A stretch of DNA of 64,000 nt from Pempheris klunzingeri (GCF_042242105.1 NC_092013.1:1828001-1892000), one strand, 5' to 3'; shown: positions 22,044 through 34,512, counted from the first letter of the stretch. Notes: generated by a model not told the origin, from the sequence alone. Translations and numbers: made by a program.

Positions 22044-23309
22044 CTATAGCAACAGACACACAACAAAGAGAGAGTAAATGAGACGTCATGGTGGAACGAG
22101 CTATCTAGAACCATGAATCACATTTGGTGCATGTCTATGCAACATAACCCAGAGTCCAGGCTGACTAATGCAGTACCAGCTGTGACAACCAACTGCAGGA
22201 GCCTGGGGAGGCACAGACCTCTACAGACATTCACAGCCCCCCACCAATCTCCATTATCTAGTTGCATTTTAGGAAATATAAGATTGAAGGGTGATCTGAT
22301 CAATCCCTCTGACTTTCTGTGGTCTCAACATTTACTTTCAAGTATTTAGACTTGATGTGTAGTGCACAGCTATAACCTACTACTTTCTAGTTCCTTATAC
22401 CTGTTGCATTTCATTCATGTTTATTTTATATTTCATTGTGTCAGCTTGAAACCATAAAACCATGTAGTGTAGTCGAACAGGACTGTGGATGGTGAATCAA
22501 ATCCCAAACAATCCATGAACCAATGAATGACATGTCTCTATTGCACTTCATTGTATTGACCACTAGGTGTGCTACTGAGCTCTGTGTCATTGAAGCCTCG
22601 AGGAATGAACCATTTTTTTAACCAAGTGTCGTTGGTGTTGGCCATCACTAACTATGGGCCAGTTTTAGTTCCTAACAGTCGGATCAATGGTCTCTATGAA
22701 GGCCAATCAGAATAGATGATCACATGACGCACAATAGATCCGCTTTGATTGACGGCTCACTGACAGTTTAGTGTCCATGTCGGCGACAAAGAGACAGTGA
22801 GCAGATGTTTGTTTGTAGCCTCTTGGGGGCAAAAGCATCAGGGCTGAATCCCTCTGACTTTCTGTGGTCTGAAAGTCACTTTGAGGATTTCTCAACATTC
22901 ACTTTCAACTTGTATTTCACAAACATCACTTCCACTCTGCTGTGTCCAGTCTCTCCAGTCTGGAGCCGCTCTGGGACGCCTCCCCTTTGATTTGCGCACA
23001 TTGGAATGAACTTTTGGAGTTCTTCTATCGGACAAACAGGCGGCAGCACATTTTCTTTGGCGCCAGCTTCACTTGTGATCTCAAAATGTTGGTCAGTACG
23101 TTTCATTTGTAAAAGGAAGTAAAAGAGCGCTAAAAGGAGTAAAAAGTGTTCTTTGAGTGAGGACATTTGTTGTTCTATTGTTGCTGAGTTCACTCGCTCA
23201 CAGAGAAAATGCAGAAATCCATCAAGACAAAGAAAAGAGACGAAAGCCACGCGGACCCCTGAGCCTGTTCCTCGTGTCTTGGTCTCGTGCTGAAGTCATG
23301 AACACTGAC
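22044..23309 (-). other. ZF4 intron, L type (1266 bp)
   Basis: Same length as the ZF5 intron, 1266 bp. Compared with the S type it has about 400 extra bp between the 'ggcccata' point near 22660 and the conserved 110 bp next to the acceptor. It holds the intronic open frame at 22876-23250 (minus strand). Confidence 0.7.
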
Positions 23310-23375
23310 CTGAACATCGGTGCTATCAGAGGACGAGCCTGTTTGTCTTCTGAGCTCCGGCTTCTGCTTCTCCAT
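23310..23375 (-). CDS. ZF4 exon 1 (22 codons)
   Basis: ATG at 23373-23375, frame MEKQKPELRR...STDVQ, GTCAGT donor. Joins in phase 0 to 22043. Confidence 0.72.
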
Positions 23376-23547
23376 CGTCCCGCAGGTCTCCGTGGTTCCT
23401 GCTGGACCGTGTAGTCCTGCTCTGACTCTGGACTCTGTCCTCGGAGACTCTCCGGGCTCAGACGAAGCAGCACCGCTGGATCTCGCGGAGCCTTTGTAGT
23501 CTCGCGATGTCACGTCGTCTCGCGGGCTCTTGGAGGCTCATTTGCTC
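23376..23547 (-). promoter_or_regulatory. ZF4 promoter remnant
   Basis: Array homology stops at about 23531-23547. The TCTCGCGA motif survives near 23499-23506, but the ATTGG box is changed to GGAGG (about 23532-23536) and the GC-box segment is absent. ZF4 therefore lacks two of the three shared promoter motifs and abuts the receptor-gene block. Confidence 0.45.
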
Positions 23548-23619
23548 AGTATCAGGGATGTTAGTATTCTTTGGTGAACACAGTGTCAGTGGGAAGTTCC
23601 CACTGAGACAGAGACACAT

Positions 23620-23690
<71 letters not shown>

Positions 23691-24926
23691 ATTCTGCGCC
23701 TGAAGCAACTCTCACTCTTCAACTGTAATTGACAGCTGAAACACATGAGTGGTTGAATAAGATGCTGTCAGAAGTGCAGGTGGTTATTAAGAAGCACCTG
23801 AAGTGACTCTTCTCCAAATCAAACAGCAGGTTGCAACACAGCAGCCATTGTGTGGGACTGATACCTGTCAGGAAATATCAAAGGTGGGAGTGTCTGCCAC
23901 TTCAGGGTGGGATTTTCATTTAATATCCTACAGTAGTTTGTCCCCACCACCTGAATTTAGCTCAAAGTTCAGCTGTAGTTTTCTTGCTCTGCACTAACAG
24001 CACCAGCTGCATCCACCCTCCTCTGCTGCTCTTTCTCAGGTTTCTCCTTTATTTTAAACTCAGGTGTGTTGGTGTGTGTGTAGCTTCTCTCTTTCTGAAC
24101 ACCTGTGTGCTTCCCACTGTTTCTTGTCACGTTGTGGTCATGTAACCCTGGAGTTTGTGCTTTTTCTTATTATTAGTTTTGGATTTCTTGGATAATAGAT
24201 AGTTTTGTTCATTACCTGTTGCCTTCTGGTGTTTTAGCATTTGTGTGCAGCGGCCTGCAAACTGACAGTTGTGCTGCACAGATATAAAGATATAAGCCTC
24301 AGTGAATAAAGCTGACGTGACTGGAGGCCGAGGTGTGCAGCTCCTGAACAGTAAAAACCCCAGAAGAGGGGCACACTGGGCAGCAGGTGGGACTGAACCT
24401 GAACCAGTCCACTTCCATGTGGCTGCACTTTACCTTTTTCCAAGCAGGCGGAGTCACAGCTGAGTGGAAACTTTATTGTTTTATGTTTGTCTTTAATCAT
24501 GAATCCAGCATCTTTCTTCCAAGGACACATGACCTCACTTTTACCTTTCATGTATACTTTCAGCTTCAGCCATCCACAACTGTATTACTGAACTCCTACA
24601 AGGAAAAACTTCCAGTTCAGATCTCTACAAAGATGAAAAACCTTCCCAGGGAGGTGTTTCTGACATTCTGTATCTGAAGCAATAAATGTAAGTGATAGTT
24701 AAAACTCATCCGTGGTTTAATAACTGCTGCAGCTGATATTTCTCATCATAGTTTCACTGCTGAATTCACGAGTCATCGTCAACGCATGAGGAGACGCTTT
24801 TATTGTGAAGGCGGTGAGCCGGAAGTGGTGCCGCCCGCTGAAGCTGACAAACCCAAAGTGCTGCTGGACCAATGAGTGGTGAGGAGCGGCTGCAGCCTCG
24901 TTCAGAAGACACTGTGAAGTGTTGAC
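23548..24926. other. Single-copy flank upstream of the receptor gene
   Basis: This sequence occurs nowhere else in the window. It begins where array homology ends and includes a (GT)n tract at 23622-23688. No coding sequence was recognised. The promoter of the receptor gene should lie in its right part; no TATA box was found next to the start. Confidence 0.5.
23622..23688. repeat. (GT)n microsatellite
   Basis: An uninterrupted GT run of about 67 bp, 75 bp from the point where ZF4 array homology ends. Confidence 0.95.
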
Positions 24927-25014
24927 ATGTTGGATCCTCTCAGCAGAATCATGCAGCTTCTTCCTGTCGCGTGTCTCTGTCTCCTGAGCTGCTCTGCAGT
25001 CGCGGATGGAAACG
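24927..25014 (+). CDS. Receptor exon 1, signal peptide
   Basis: Codons 1-29 plus one base, ending at a GTAAGA donor. A hydrophobic core (LLPVACLCLLSC) is followed by small residues (SAVADG), typical for signal-peptidase cleavage. The in-frame second ATG at 24951 would give a shorter leader. Confidence 0.72.
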
Positions 25015-25332
25015 GTAAGAAAAGTAAAGAGTGACTCAGTGAAGCGGCTTCTGCCTTTATTCTGCATTTAGAGCAACCAGAGAGCGGGAACACTGGTGAG
25101 GCTGCTGTGTAGTTTAGTGGGCAGGAAACACTGAGACACTGTGAGGAAATATAAAGACCATCAGCGCAGTATGACGTCATCTGTATCCAATCATTAGGAT
25201 CGATACTAAAACTCATTGACATGTGATCACAGCATCCCTGTGATTGACTACAGCCGAAAACCAGACCTGCTCAGTATCATCAGCAGCTGTCGTAGAGGTG
25301 GTTTATAACTTTAAATGTGGCGTCAGTGCTGC

Positions 25333-25397
<65 letters not shown>

Positions 25398-28300
25398 CGG
25401 GCGTCGTCTCCATCCTGTCTGAAGCTGCACTGATGTGCAGAAGCACCACTCTTCCTCAGAAGCTCTTCCTCTGAGAGCTGAAGTGAAAGCTGCACCGACT
25501 GTGTGCCTCTGGACTCTTTTCTTGTTTCTGCTGAGGTGTAACATCCGTGTGGCTGCTACCTGAAGCTGGCTGTGAACAAACCCAAGCAGGAAGCACAGTG
25601 ACGCAGAAAGGTTTTCATGTTTCAGACGCAGCCGGTCAGACTCTGCAGGAACACTGACACAAACTAACAGCTCGCTCACATCAAGCTCTCTTTCTTTCTG
25701 CCTGCAGACACAACACAACTGGACAAAATCAGCTTCAGACTCATTTAGATTCATATTTTCCTCTTTATTTTCCTCATTAACACAAATATGAGCTTCTTCC
25801 CCTGCAGCAGTGATTCCTGGGTAATTACTGGTTAACAGGTTTATTGTAGTTCATCTATTGGGCCTCACTGACATAGAAAACAGTGAATCTTTCACCTGTG
25901 TGTGTCTCGTCCTTCTCCTCTCTCTCCCACACACATTTTATCAACCAGTGATGTTTGTGGTGTCGTGTTTGAATGTGGGTGATAAATGATAAGAGCTGTC
26001 GCGCCAACAGGGGCTGAAACAGTTTACATTCAGTCTCATTTCTACTGGAGAGCAGCAGCGTTAACCTACATTTACTAATGAACCGAGTCTGAAACACAAC
26101 CAGAAATGAGACGGCAGAGGAGAAATCCAACTGCTCACTGAACTGCTCATGAACTGGTGTCTCTGAGTGATTGTTGGTGGCTCGTAGATGTTCTCTGACT
26201 TTCTTTCTACTCTGATTCATACGTGTGTTTGTCCTCCAGGGTCAGAGGTCACCAGAGTGGTCGTGAAAGAGGACGGCGATGCTTTGTTACCCTGCTCCCT
26301 CAGCACCGAGCAGAACATCCAGTCAGAGCTGTTTGACTGGAAGAAAGATGGCCGCAACGTGTTCCTGTACGATGCAGCCGACGAGTACAACAGCGGCCGC
26401 TCGGGTCAAGATGTGCAGTTCAAAGGTCGGGTCTTTCATTTTCAGGACCAGCTGAAACACGGCAACGCGTCCATAATCATCAGGAACACAAGGGTGGAGG
26501 ACAGCGGAGACTACACCTGTGCTTTTCCACGTCTTCAAGGCCACGTGTTCCACATTAAGCTTGTTGTCGGTGAGTTGAGGAAACGGCTAAAGACGTCGGC
26601 TCATTTCTTCAGTTCCAGCAGTCTGTCGCAGACAAACTTCCTGTCTGAGCAGCTGGTGTTTCACAAGCAGTCTAACACGTGTTCTGTTTTGTCTTTTAGC
26701 TCCCATCTTAACCTCTTGGAGCTCGTTTTGATTCTGTGCATGTCCGTCTCTTAAGATCGTCCCATTTCAAACTGTATGATAGCGAGACCACGAGGAGCTG
26801 ATGCTCGTCCACTGCATCGCTGTAAAGCAAACACTCGGAGGTTTCACTGGCTGCGTCGATGTCACTGCGGCCGCTGACAGAGCTGAACTGGTGAAAGGTT
26901 AAACAGGGAAAAATAGAAGTTTTCTTGACTTTTTTGTCATTTTGCTTCACATTTCAGATTCAGTAAAGCAGCCAAACACAGGCTATCAGGCTGAAATTCA
27001 CAGGATCTCTGCCTCAGCTTGTCTGTCATGTCTGCAGCAGATTTCAGGCTGACAGACAGAAGTGGCTCTCAGATATTTTAGAAAGTGCAGTGCAGAGCAT
27101 CTCCAGCAGGGGTCTGCAGAGCTCTGCACAACTTCTCCAAAGTTACCAGATGAGGATCATAAATCACTTCATGCTGCTGGAAAATGTCCCCAGGTGTTAA
27201 ATGAGACTGTTGAACCTGAAGGAATCAACATTTAAATAAAGATTTACATATTTATCATCAGTGAAAGTCGCCTCCCTGAACAGATGGACAGTTTCTCTGT
27301 GGTGTGGGTGTCCCACTGCCGCTCAGAGGCCAAACTACGGTCACTTCATATTTGGTCAGACAGGTAACTTTACTGGCTGCTGACTCGGCGTGTTTTCACG
27401 GTGCTGACTTACCATTGGATGAGAGGAGCTGTCAATAACACACAGGTGGAGCTCACCTGGCGATGCTCTCCTGTGATTGGCTGGCGGAGTTAAAAGCGAG
27501 TCAGTTGCGTCACGTTGTGTCGTAGAAAGACGCGGATTGGTCAGTTTAGTTCCGGGGCGTTTACTGATTTCAGAGATACTGAACATCATTGGTCAAATCT
27601 TCTGTCAATACTTTAAATTCACCGAAATCACGAAGTTTGGGAAGTTTGACGAGCGACGCTAAAAATAAACGAGAGACACAACCGACTTTAATTTTGGTGA
27701 TTTGTTCTTCGTCCTGAACTGAAATGAGCTGAATTTACTCGGCGGGTTCTTGTTCTTTAAAACGAGCCCTTGTTCATCCATAAGTGTTTGTTTTTCGACC
27801 CATAAAAACATTTTAACTGCGGTGACACAGGCTAGCTAGGAGCATGCTAACTTCTTACTGCCGTAAAGTGAGACGCTGCCGCTTTAATGTCGTAAATCCT
27901 TAATTTAGACTCTGAAAACTGCTGAAAAAACGAACTCGTGACCTTTGAAACGAGCTACAACATGTGTGTGCTGCCGCCTGCAGTCACCATGAAAACATGG
28001 AGTCTGATTATTTATGGATGTTTACATGTAAATCTCGGGTCGTCTGCAACCTCCGCGCCTCAAAAGATTAAAGAACAGACCAGAGGTCCCAGGTGAGTCC
28101 TCGCTGCTGACGTCACTCTCCTCCTTCACCTGGCCGTGCTGAGATTTCATCAGGTTCACCTGTCTGAAGCTAATGCAGTGTGGTTCAGCATCTCTGTAAC
28201 AAATCATCAGGTTTATGATGTTTAGTGAAGTTAAAACCATTTGAGGAGTGAAATGACTAGAAATGTGATGATCAAGTCTCACGATCACAGTTACATACAT

Positions 28301-31300
28301 GATAACAGACGGACACTGTCTTTCATATTAAAAACATTTTTAATTATGCTAAACAACATAATAATTTGTGTAATGTTGTGCCTCAGCATATTTAGCAACA
28401 TTTACAACATTTTAAATCTAAACCTCAGCACAGTGTACGTGCTTCTGTCAGGATAAGAGAATCAGAAATAGTTAAGGACAAACTATTATATGTTTCTGTC
28501 TCTCAGCTCCTCTGTTTTCCACTTAAAACACACTTTGATCACACAATCAGAGATGTGTTGAACAAAGCATTTGCAGCTGTAATTACCTTATGTAATTTAT
28601 TGTTTCTATTATTTTCACAGGTGCAGCTCCAAAGCCGTCCATCACTACACTTGAAGAAACAAACGACAGGGAGGTGTTGCAGTGTGAGGTTCATGGTGCT
28701 TTTCCCAAACCTACAGTAGAGTGGAAGGACAGTGCTGGAAACATCCTTCCTGCTGAGGATACACAGGTCTCTGAAAGAGGAGGCCGGTTTTACATCACCG
28801 TCAACACGACCGTGACCAAGACCGGCCGCTATCGTTGTGTAGCCACACAGGAGACAATCCACCATCAGATTTATTCTGAGACCTCTGTGACCATCAATGG
28901 TGAGATTCTTCCTATTCCTGCATCAAACTGGGTTAAGCATTGAATGTGTACAATTAGTGATGCTTGTTCATCAATCATCACAGAAAGCAGAGCGAATAAG
29001 AGGATTGTGGTGATGAATAACAGACCAAACTGTACCTGCTGGTTAATGTTAAGACACCAACACATTCCTGAGCAGCTGTAGCAGGCGTCTGTATCATCAG
29101 AGCTTCAGGTGTTTGTGTGAATAAAAACAGTGGATCACTCCAACAGTCAAACTCTCAGGATGAAATAGAGATAAAACTGGACTTTGTTCAGTCTGGATTC
29201 ACCTTTTAGGAGCTCGTAGATCGTGAATCATTCTCTTTGTGACGGCTTACAGCTGAGATTATACACTAAAACTACATGTGCTGAACATGTTTCAGAGGAA
29301 ACGTTTGAGGACAGAAACGATGAACATTTCAAAGTGTTGTGCATCACGACCCTCTTATTATACCATACAAACTAGTTTAGTGCCACAGACCTGGTCCCCA
29401 GCACTTCTTCACTGCTGAGCATCGACTGAAGGTCAGATTCTCTTTATATATTAAGGAGATTAATAGGTGAAGATTCCTGCATCAGCACATTGAAATGGGT
29501 CACAGCACACACACACTAGTTCTTACACCAGTTGAGCTTGTTGTTAGAAATGTTACCACATACTAACTGTGAGGTGCTTCTGTGGAGGAGCTGATAGTTC
29601 GCTGCAGAAAACACGATGTCTGACCTGCAGAGAGTGAGTAGAGGAGCAGCTAGAGAAGGACCTGACATGACTCTGGTGTCAAATGATCCTGATGTTTGAG
29701 CTCCACCTGCCAAACTATGATGAGTGATGATGATCTGAATTCGCTCTGACTGAACAAGCAGGATGTGTTAAAGGAACTGATGTGACTTATTTTAAGTGTG
29801 TTAGATTAGATTTAACAGGAGAATATAATGATGTAAAATGATGAGTTATGGCAGTAATGTTAAACTTAATGTCTCAGCTGTGTGTGTGTGAGGCAGCATA
29901 TTTCCCTCTGACTCTGACCTGCATCAATACATATTATTATTATTATTATTATTCTGAAACTAGGAGGGCAGGACCAAAGCAAACCTGCTGAGCCTTAACA
30001 AAGTACTAGCAGCTCTCTGTGATGTGTCGCTGTGTCCATGTTTGTTTTGTTGCTCCAGATGTTGCCTGGCAACCATTTATCACAGGACTACAGGCTCCAC
30101 TGAGACACGAGTGACGACTGAATGGTCCGACCTGGTTTAGTAAATCACTGGTGTGAAACCAGAGCTGCAACGATGAATCGATTAGTTATCAGCTAGTAAA
30201 TTAATCCCCAATTATTCTGATTATCGATCAGTTGGTTTGAGTCATTTCTAATTCCAGCTTCTTAAATACATTCTACATTTTCTGGTTTCTTTCCTCTGTG
30301 ACAGTAAACTGAATATCTTTGGGTTGTGGACTAAACAAGACATTTTCAGACGTTTTGTGGAGCAAACAACTCCTTGAATAACTGAGAGAACAATCAACAG
30401 ATCAATCCAAAATTCACAGGATCTCTGCCTCAGCTTGTCTGTCATGTCTGCAGCAGATTTCAGGCTGACAGACAGAAGTGGCTCTCAGATATTTTAGAAA
30501 GTGCAGTGCAGAGCATCTCCAGCAGGGGTCTGCAGAGCTCTGCACAACTTCTCCAAAGTTACCAGATGATGATGAGAAAATGTAGTCATTTGAATGATTA
30601 TAAAACTTTATTATGATTATGATTTATGTTGTAAATCATCAAATGTGTTCGTAGAAATAAGAATTTATTGTTATAAGAATGACTTTGACTTTGTTGAATT
30701 TTCATAACGACCACAAATTGCATTTAAGGGTAATTTCAGGGCAACATCCAGCACTTTGTTAAGTTACCTGTGCTAAAACCAGTCCAGTGGATCTTTATTG
30801 ATACCCTGACATTGATAAAGTCATATTGTCCTAACAATTCCATCCAGCCCACTGGAAAACAACAAGTCAAATACACTCAGTTGAGTTTGAGTTTATTTAG
30901 TATTTATATCTAAGAAGGCACAAACACCCTTTTGATGTCACATCTCTAAATGCAGTAATTGTCTGACAAATCTATTGACTTTTATGTTCCCAGGTGCATC
31001 TTCAAAACCAAACATTGTGACACTTGGTTCAACAGATGATGGGGTTTCACTCCAGTGTCTGGTTGAAGGAGCTTCTCCAAAACCACTTCTACAGTGGAAG
31101 GACAGTGCTGGAAACATCCTTCCTGCTAAAGAACCACAGTTCACAGAAAGAGGAGGCAGCTACGACGTTATCCTCCAAACTACTGTGACCAAGACAGGCT
31201 GGTATCGCTGCGTAGCCACACAGGAGGAGATCAGCCATCAGATTCAAACTGAGACATATGTCCCTGTCAATGGTGAGAGTATTCCTGGCAGTGGTTTGAA

Positions 31301-34300
31301 ATTCAGATATTGTAATTGAGTTATTAGTTTCCATAAATGTTAACGTTTGTTCAGAGTGAACTTAAGAAAAAGAGATATATACAGCACATTTACTCTTATT
31401 TAAGTAAAGCAATACAAATTGCATTATCAGAGTTTAACGACAGTTCACTTTCACTTTCCTGCCCCTTGTTTCCACTCAGTCATTCCTCTTTTCCAGAGGA
31501 CGTCCTCTTTCACCTCCACTGTCTTTATGAGCAGCTCCCACAATGCTTTGTGGTAGGAAGTGGGCGTGTGCTTTGAACTATCAGCCACAAACTGCAGACT
31601 GACCGGCTGTTGTCAGGTTTATTCCTGCTGTGTGATTGGTTGTTGGATCGATCCATATCGAGTAGGAAATGTCCAGAGTTCGTCGTTGTTATCGATTGAT
31701 CAGGATCCCGTATTGAGATCATTTTATGGGCCTGACGTACAGGAAGGACTCATATTCTTTTTAATAAAATGATTATATTGAGGAAAAGTGGCAAAACCAC
31801 AAAGTAAAAATACTGTTACAAGTAAAAGTCCTGCAGTCAAAGACGTCAGTAAAATGTAGTAAAAGTAGTAAAAGTGTTCTATTTTCTGTTTTGTTGGATC
31901 AAAGTAACGAGGGACTCTGTCTGTGTGATCAATGCAGTGCAGTAAAAAGCTCAGTATTTCCCTCTGAAATGTGCTGAAGTATGAAGCAGCAGTTTCTTCC
32001 CAGCTGTATTTTCATATTCCAATATTTTTGATTATCTCCATATTAGACGGCGGACTCCTCATTTCTCTTAACCAGCAGGTTGAGACTGCAAATCACCAAC
32101 GAAGCTTCAGCTTGACATGACAGAGGCGAAAACCAAACCTTACCTAGTCTGTTATCGGCCACATTTTAGCCTATAACTGTCTCAGAATCTGACATTCTTG
32201 GAAATGTTTGGTCTTGTTTTGAACCAGAGCATCTGCAGATTAACTCCATACGTGTTATGTTATGACATGAATACATCCCCTGTTATCTTTGCCGCCATTT
32301 TCAGTGTAAATAAGCTGCTGTTAAAGCTGTTATGTCGAAGTCTGTTCCCCCATGAGATACCATTTCCTGTAGTGGTGCCCTCCATAGACGGGATTAGGTT
32401 TAGATCAGGTTATGGTTAGGCAAAGCAGTGATCACCTGCAGATATCGGCTCACTTAATAAAGGAAAGACTGAATAAGATACAGTAGAAAATCCAGTAGGA
32501 CACACATAAGAAAGGCAGCAGCAGTCTGAATAAGCTGCAGCTGATTGTTACAAAGACCTGAGAAGACCCAGTTACAGAAACCAAGTCTACTAATAACAGC
32601 AGCATTAACAACCTGAGTCCAACTCGCCATGTTATTAATGAACCAGTACTTTTTGTTTGATTGATGTAGTGGAGTAAAAGTACAATATTTAGCTCTGAAA
32701 TGTGTTGAAGTACAAGTAGAAAGTCCCACAGACTGGAAATCCTCTATGAAGCAGCAAAGTGGTTCAAAGCTGGACAGAAACTCAGTGTCTGTAATACAGA
32801 CTGTGTCCTCTAGAGCTCAGTGTCCAGCTGAGAGTCTCACTGTAAAATGTCCCGCTCACATGTGCTCACTGTTCCTCAGTCATCAGACCTGAAGGGGTAG
32901 AAATACTGTTGAAGGCTTCGTGTTTTACATTTTCTAACACAAGCTTTGTGTTCCTTTACTGCAGGAAAGATTGTGCAGATGTTGGATTTGGTCCTTAAAA
33001 GCACCACGTCTGCACTGATTCTTTTCAAGTCTTCACTGTTCAGACTGTTCAATCTGATCACTCTTCTCTGTTGGACTAACTCAGACTGCTGAAGCTCCAT
33101 ATGAGCTGAAGCTGAACTTCACTCTGATGTTTGGACCAAACGAGGGCTGTGGGTTTTACCGTCTCTGTCGGTGTAGTCGCCCTGTGAAGGCTCTGTCTCC
33201 TGAGTGTGGACAGGAAGGACTTTTACAGCCACCAAGAAGTCTGATTAACGTTTATATGATGTGTGATAGACTGCAAAAAATCCAAATCTCTCAAGAGTAA
33301 ACCAATATGATGTGAACATTTATTGGAAACATAAACAGCATTCACATACAAACAGAGTTAATTATGCAGGAAGATGTATCAGTAATTCATTTGAAGATTT
33401 TTAACAAACGCTAACTTTCTAACAATAAGATGTGTCAACTGTGGAGAGCAGTCACAAGGTTCAGGTATGTCAACTCTACAGTCACAGCATCCTGTGTGTG
33501 TGATGGTTTATAATCAAACTGTGGTGGCTCCAGTTTAGTGGCACAAGAGGCAGGAAATGAGGTGACTAACCAAGACTTCCTCCTCCAGACAGAAGAACTG
33601 TCTGCCTTAAACCAAACCAACACAAGCTCCTGCTGGCTTTTCACGTAATGTCTCTCTTTAATGTCTCTCTTACGGCAGCAGGTACAAACTGCAGCCTTTC
33701 ACCAACTATTATGCTGCAGCCTGAGCTTCTCCAGATACTTGATGGCTGAAAAAACAACTTAAATACCAATAATCATCTAAAAGCAGGAGCGTTTCTCGGC
33801 TGAGACTCACTCCAAATAGCAAGACATGACATCACAATGACCCAGAAGTTGGCAAGGCTTGTCCTGTCCAATAACAGAAGTTGGAACCATGAATTTCATG
33901 TGAAAAGTGGCTTTAATGATTATTGATTGATTTCAGCTGTACTAGAATAAACTGTTGGGTAGTTAAGTTAATGATTGAATATGTTTTGCTGTTCCTGCTG
34001 AGATTCATCCCACTGCTGTTTTAATCTGCTGATAGTTTTACATGTTAGACTCAGAGCAGGAACACCTTCAGTTGTTCTCTGTGTCGGCTGTGATGTTCAG
34101 TCTGCTGTAGATGATATGCAGTTACACTCAGAGTCTCACACTCACTTCCTGTTTTCTGTTTCAGATTCCACTGGGTGGATTGTTGCTGCAGTTGTCGGCC
34201 CTTTTTTAGGTCTTGGTGTTGGTGTTGGTGTTCTTCTGGCTGTGCTTTACTCCAAAGGCTGCATCACAGTAAATCCTAACAAAGGTGAGTTTAGATAATT

Positions 34301-34512
34301 AGTTATATCAACATATAAAAGATGAGCAGACAACACAACAGATTCTTAACGTGTGTCTCATGTTTAGAGTCTTGACAGTTGTTTCATCTTCTCAGACATG
34401 AAACATGTTGTTGGTGTTTACACCCACAGGAGGATCAAGTCAGTCTGGATTTTCTCAAATGTAACTTTGTTTTCCTCCTGCAGGTTCACAGGCAGAGAGA
34501 GACCCCCTCTAA
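24927..34512 (+). CDS. Ig-superfamily receptor, B7/butyrophilin-like; six coding exons: 24927-25014, 26240-26569, 28621-28899, 30994-31272, 34165-34284, 34484-34512
   Basis: The six exons join in phase 1 throughout, giving 374 aa. Residues 1-28 form a signal peptide (MQLLPVACLCLLSCSAVA core). An IgV domain spans about 30-139 with Cys48, Trp63 and DSGDYTC ending at Cys123. Two IgC-like domains lie at about 140-232 and 233-325, each with the WKDSAGNILPA and YRCVATQE motifs. A transmembrane helix covers about 330-354 and the cytoplasmic tail is only about 20 residues. It is expected at the cell surface as a ligand or receptor of the B7 (CD276/VTCN1/HHLA2) or butyrophilin type. No B30.2 domain or ITIM was seen. 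Either ATG (24927 or 24951) could start it. It sits inside the zinc-finger array on the opposite strand to its left and right neighbours. Confidence 0.8.
25015..26239 (+). other. Receptor intron 1
   Basis: Holds a (GT)n run at 25337-25395. It ends with the acceptor TCCTCCAG at 26239. No gene seen. Confidence 0.6.
25337..25395. repeat. (GT)n microsatellite
   Basis: A GT dinucleotide run of about 59 bp in receptor intron 1. Confidence 0.95.
26240..26569 (+). CDS. Receptor exon 2, IgV domain
   Basis: 330 bp, phase 1 in and out, GTGAGT donor at 26570. It encodes the full V-type domain: first Cys in LLPCSLS, Trp in FDWKKDG, and DSGDYTC before the G strand. One N-glycosylation sequon (NAS) lies at residues 105-107. 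Confidence 0.85.
26989..27148. repeat. Intronic direct repeat, copy 1
   Basis: About 160 bp nearly identical to 30408-30567, in the same orientation. The pair flanks the first IgC exon, so it may mark the segment that was duplicated when the IgC exon doubled, or be a dispersed repeat. Confidence 0.7.
27989..28092 (+). other. Possible alternative first exon or small gene start
   Basis: An ATG in good context (gtcaccATGa) opens MKTWSLIIYGCLHVNLGSSA, which looks like a signal peptide, and runs to a consensus donor AG|GTGAGT at 28092. The end phase (2) does not fit the next IgC exon (phase 1), so it would belong to another transcript or be chance. Confidence 0.2.
28621..28899 (+). CDS. Receptor exon 3, first IgC-like domain
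   Basis: 279 bp (93 codons), phase 1 on both sides, acceptor TTTTCACAG and donor GTGAGA. It encodes LQCEVHG, VEWKDSAGN and YRCVATQE, the Cys-Trp-Cys core of a C-type domain. Same length as the next exon and clearly paralogous to it. Confidence 0.85.
28900..30993 (+). other. Receptor intron 3
   Basis: Non-coding. It holds the second copy of the 160-bp repeat (about 30408-30567) and a short (TTA)n run near 29933-29954. Confidence 0.6.
30408..30567. repeat. Intronic direct repeat, copy 2
   Basis: Pairs with 26989-27148. It lies about 430 bp upstream of the second IgC exon, whereas copy 1 lies about 1.5 kb upstream of the first. Confidence 0.7.
30994..31272 (+). CDS. Receptor exon 4, second IgC-like domain
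   Basis: 279 bp, phase 1 on both sides, acceptor TTCCCAG and donor GTGAGA. It encodes LQCLVEG, LQWKDSAGN and YRCVATQEE. It arose by tandem duplication of exon 3 or the reverse. Because it is symmetrical in phase, either exon could be skipped without a frameshift. Confidence 0.85.
31273..34164 (+). other. Receptor intron 4
   Basis: The longest intron, about 2.9 kb, without recognised coding sequence. It ends with acceptor TTCTGTTTCAG at 34164. Confidence 0.6.
34165..34284 (+). CDS. Receptor exon 5, transmembrane segment
   Basis: 120 bp encoding DSTGW, a Gly/Val-rich membrane helix of about 25 residues and YSKGCITVNPNK at the cytoplasmic border. GTGAGT donor at 34285. Confidence 0.8.
34484..34512 (+). 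CDS. Receptor exon 6, end of cytoplasmic tail
   Basis: After acceptor CCTCCTGCAG this exon adds GSQAERDPL and the stop TAA at 34510-34512. No signalling motif is visible. Confidence 0.65.

Larger units (their letters stand above)
26570..28620 (+). other. Receptor intron 2, with a repeat and a promoter-like stretch
   Basis: A 160-bp segment at about 26989-27148 recurs in intron 3 at about 30408-30567. The part at 27400-27960 has several ATTGG boxes and more CpG than its surroundings. It is followed by a possible small first exon at 27989-28092. The rest is unremarkable. Confidence 0.5.

Noticed and set aside
26323-26553. Antisense frame over the IgV exon
   Set aside because: A shadow of the receptor exon; the plus-strand reading has all Ig hallmarks and fitting splice sites.
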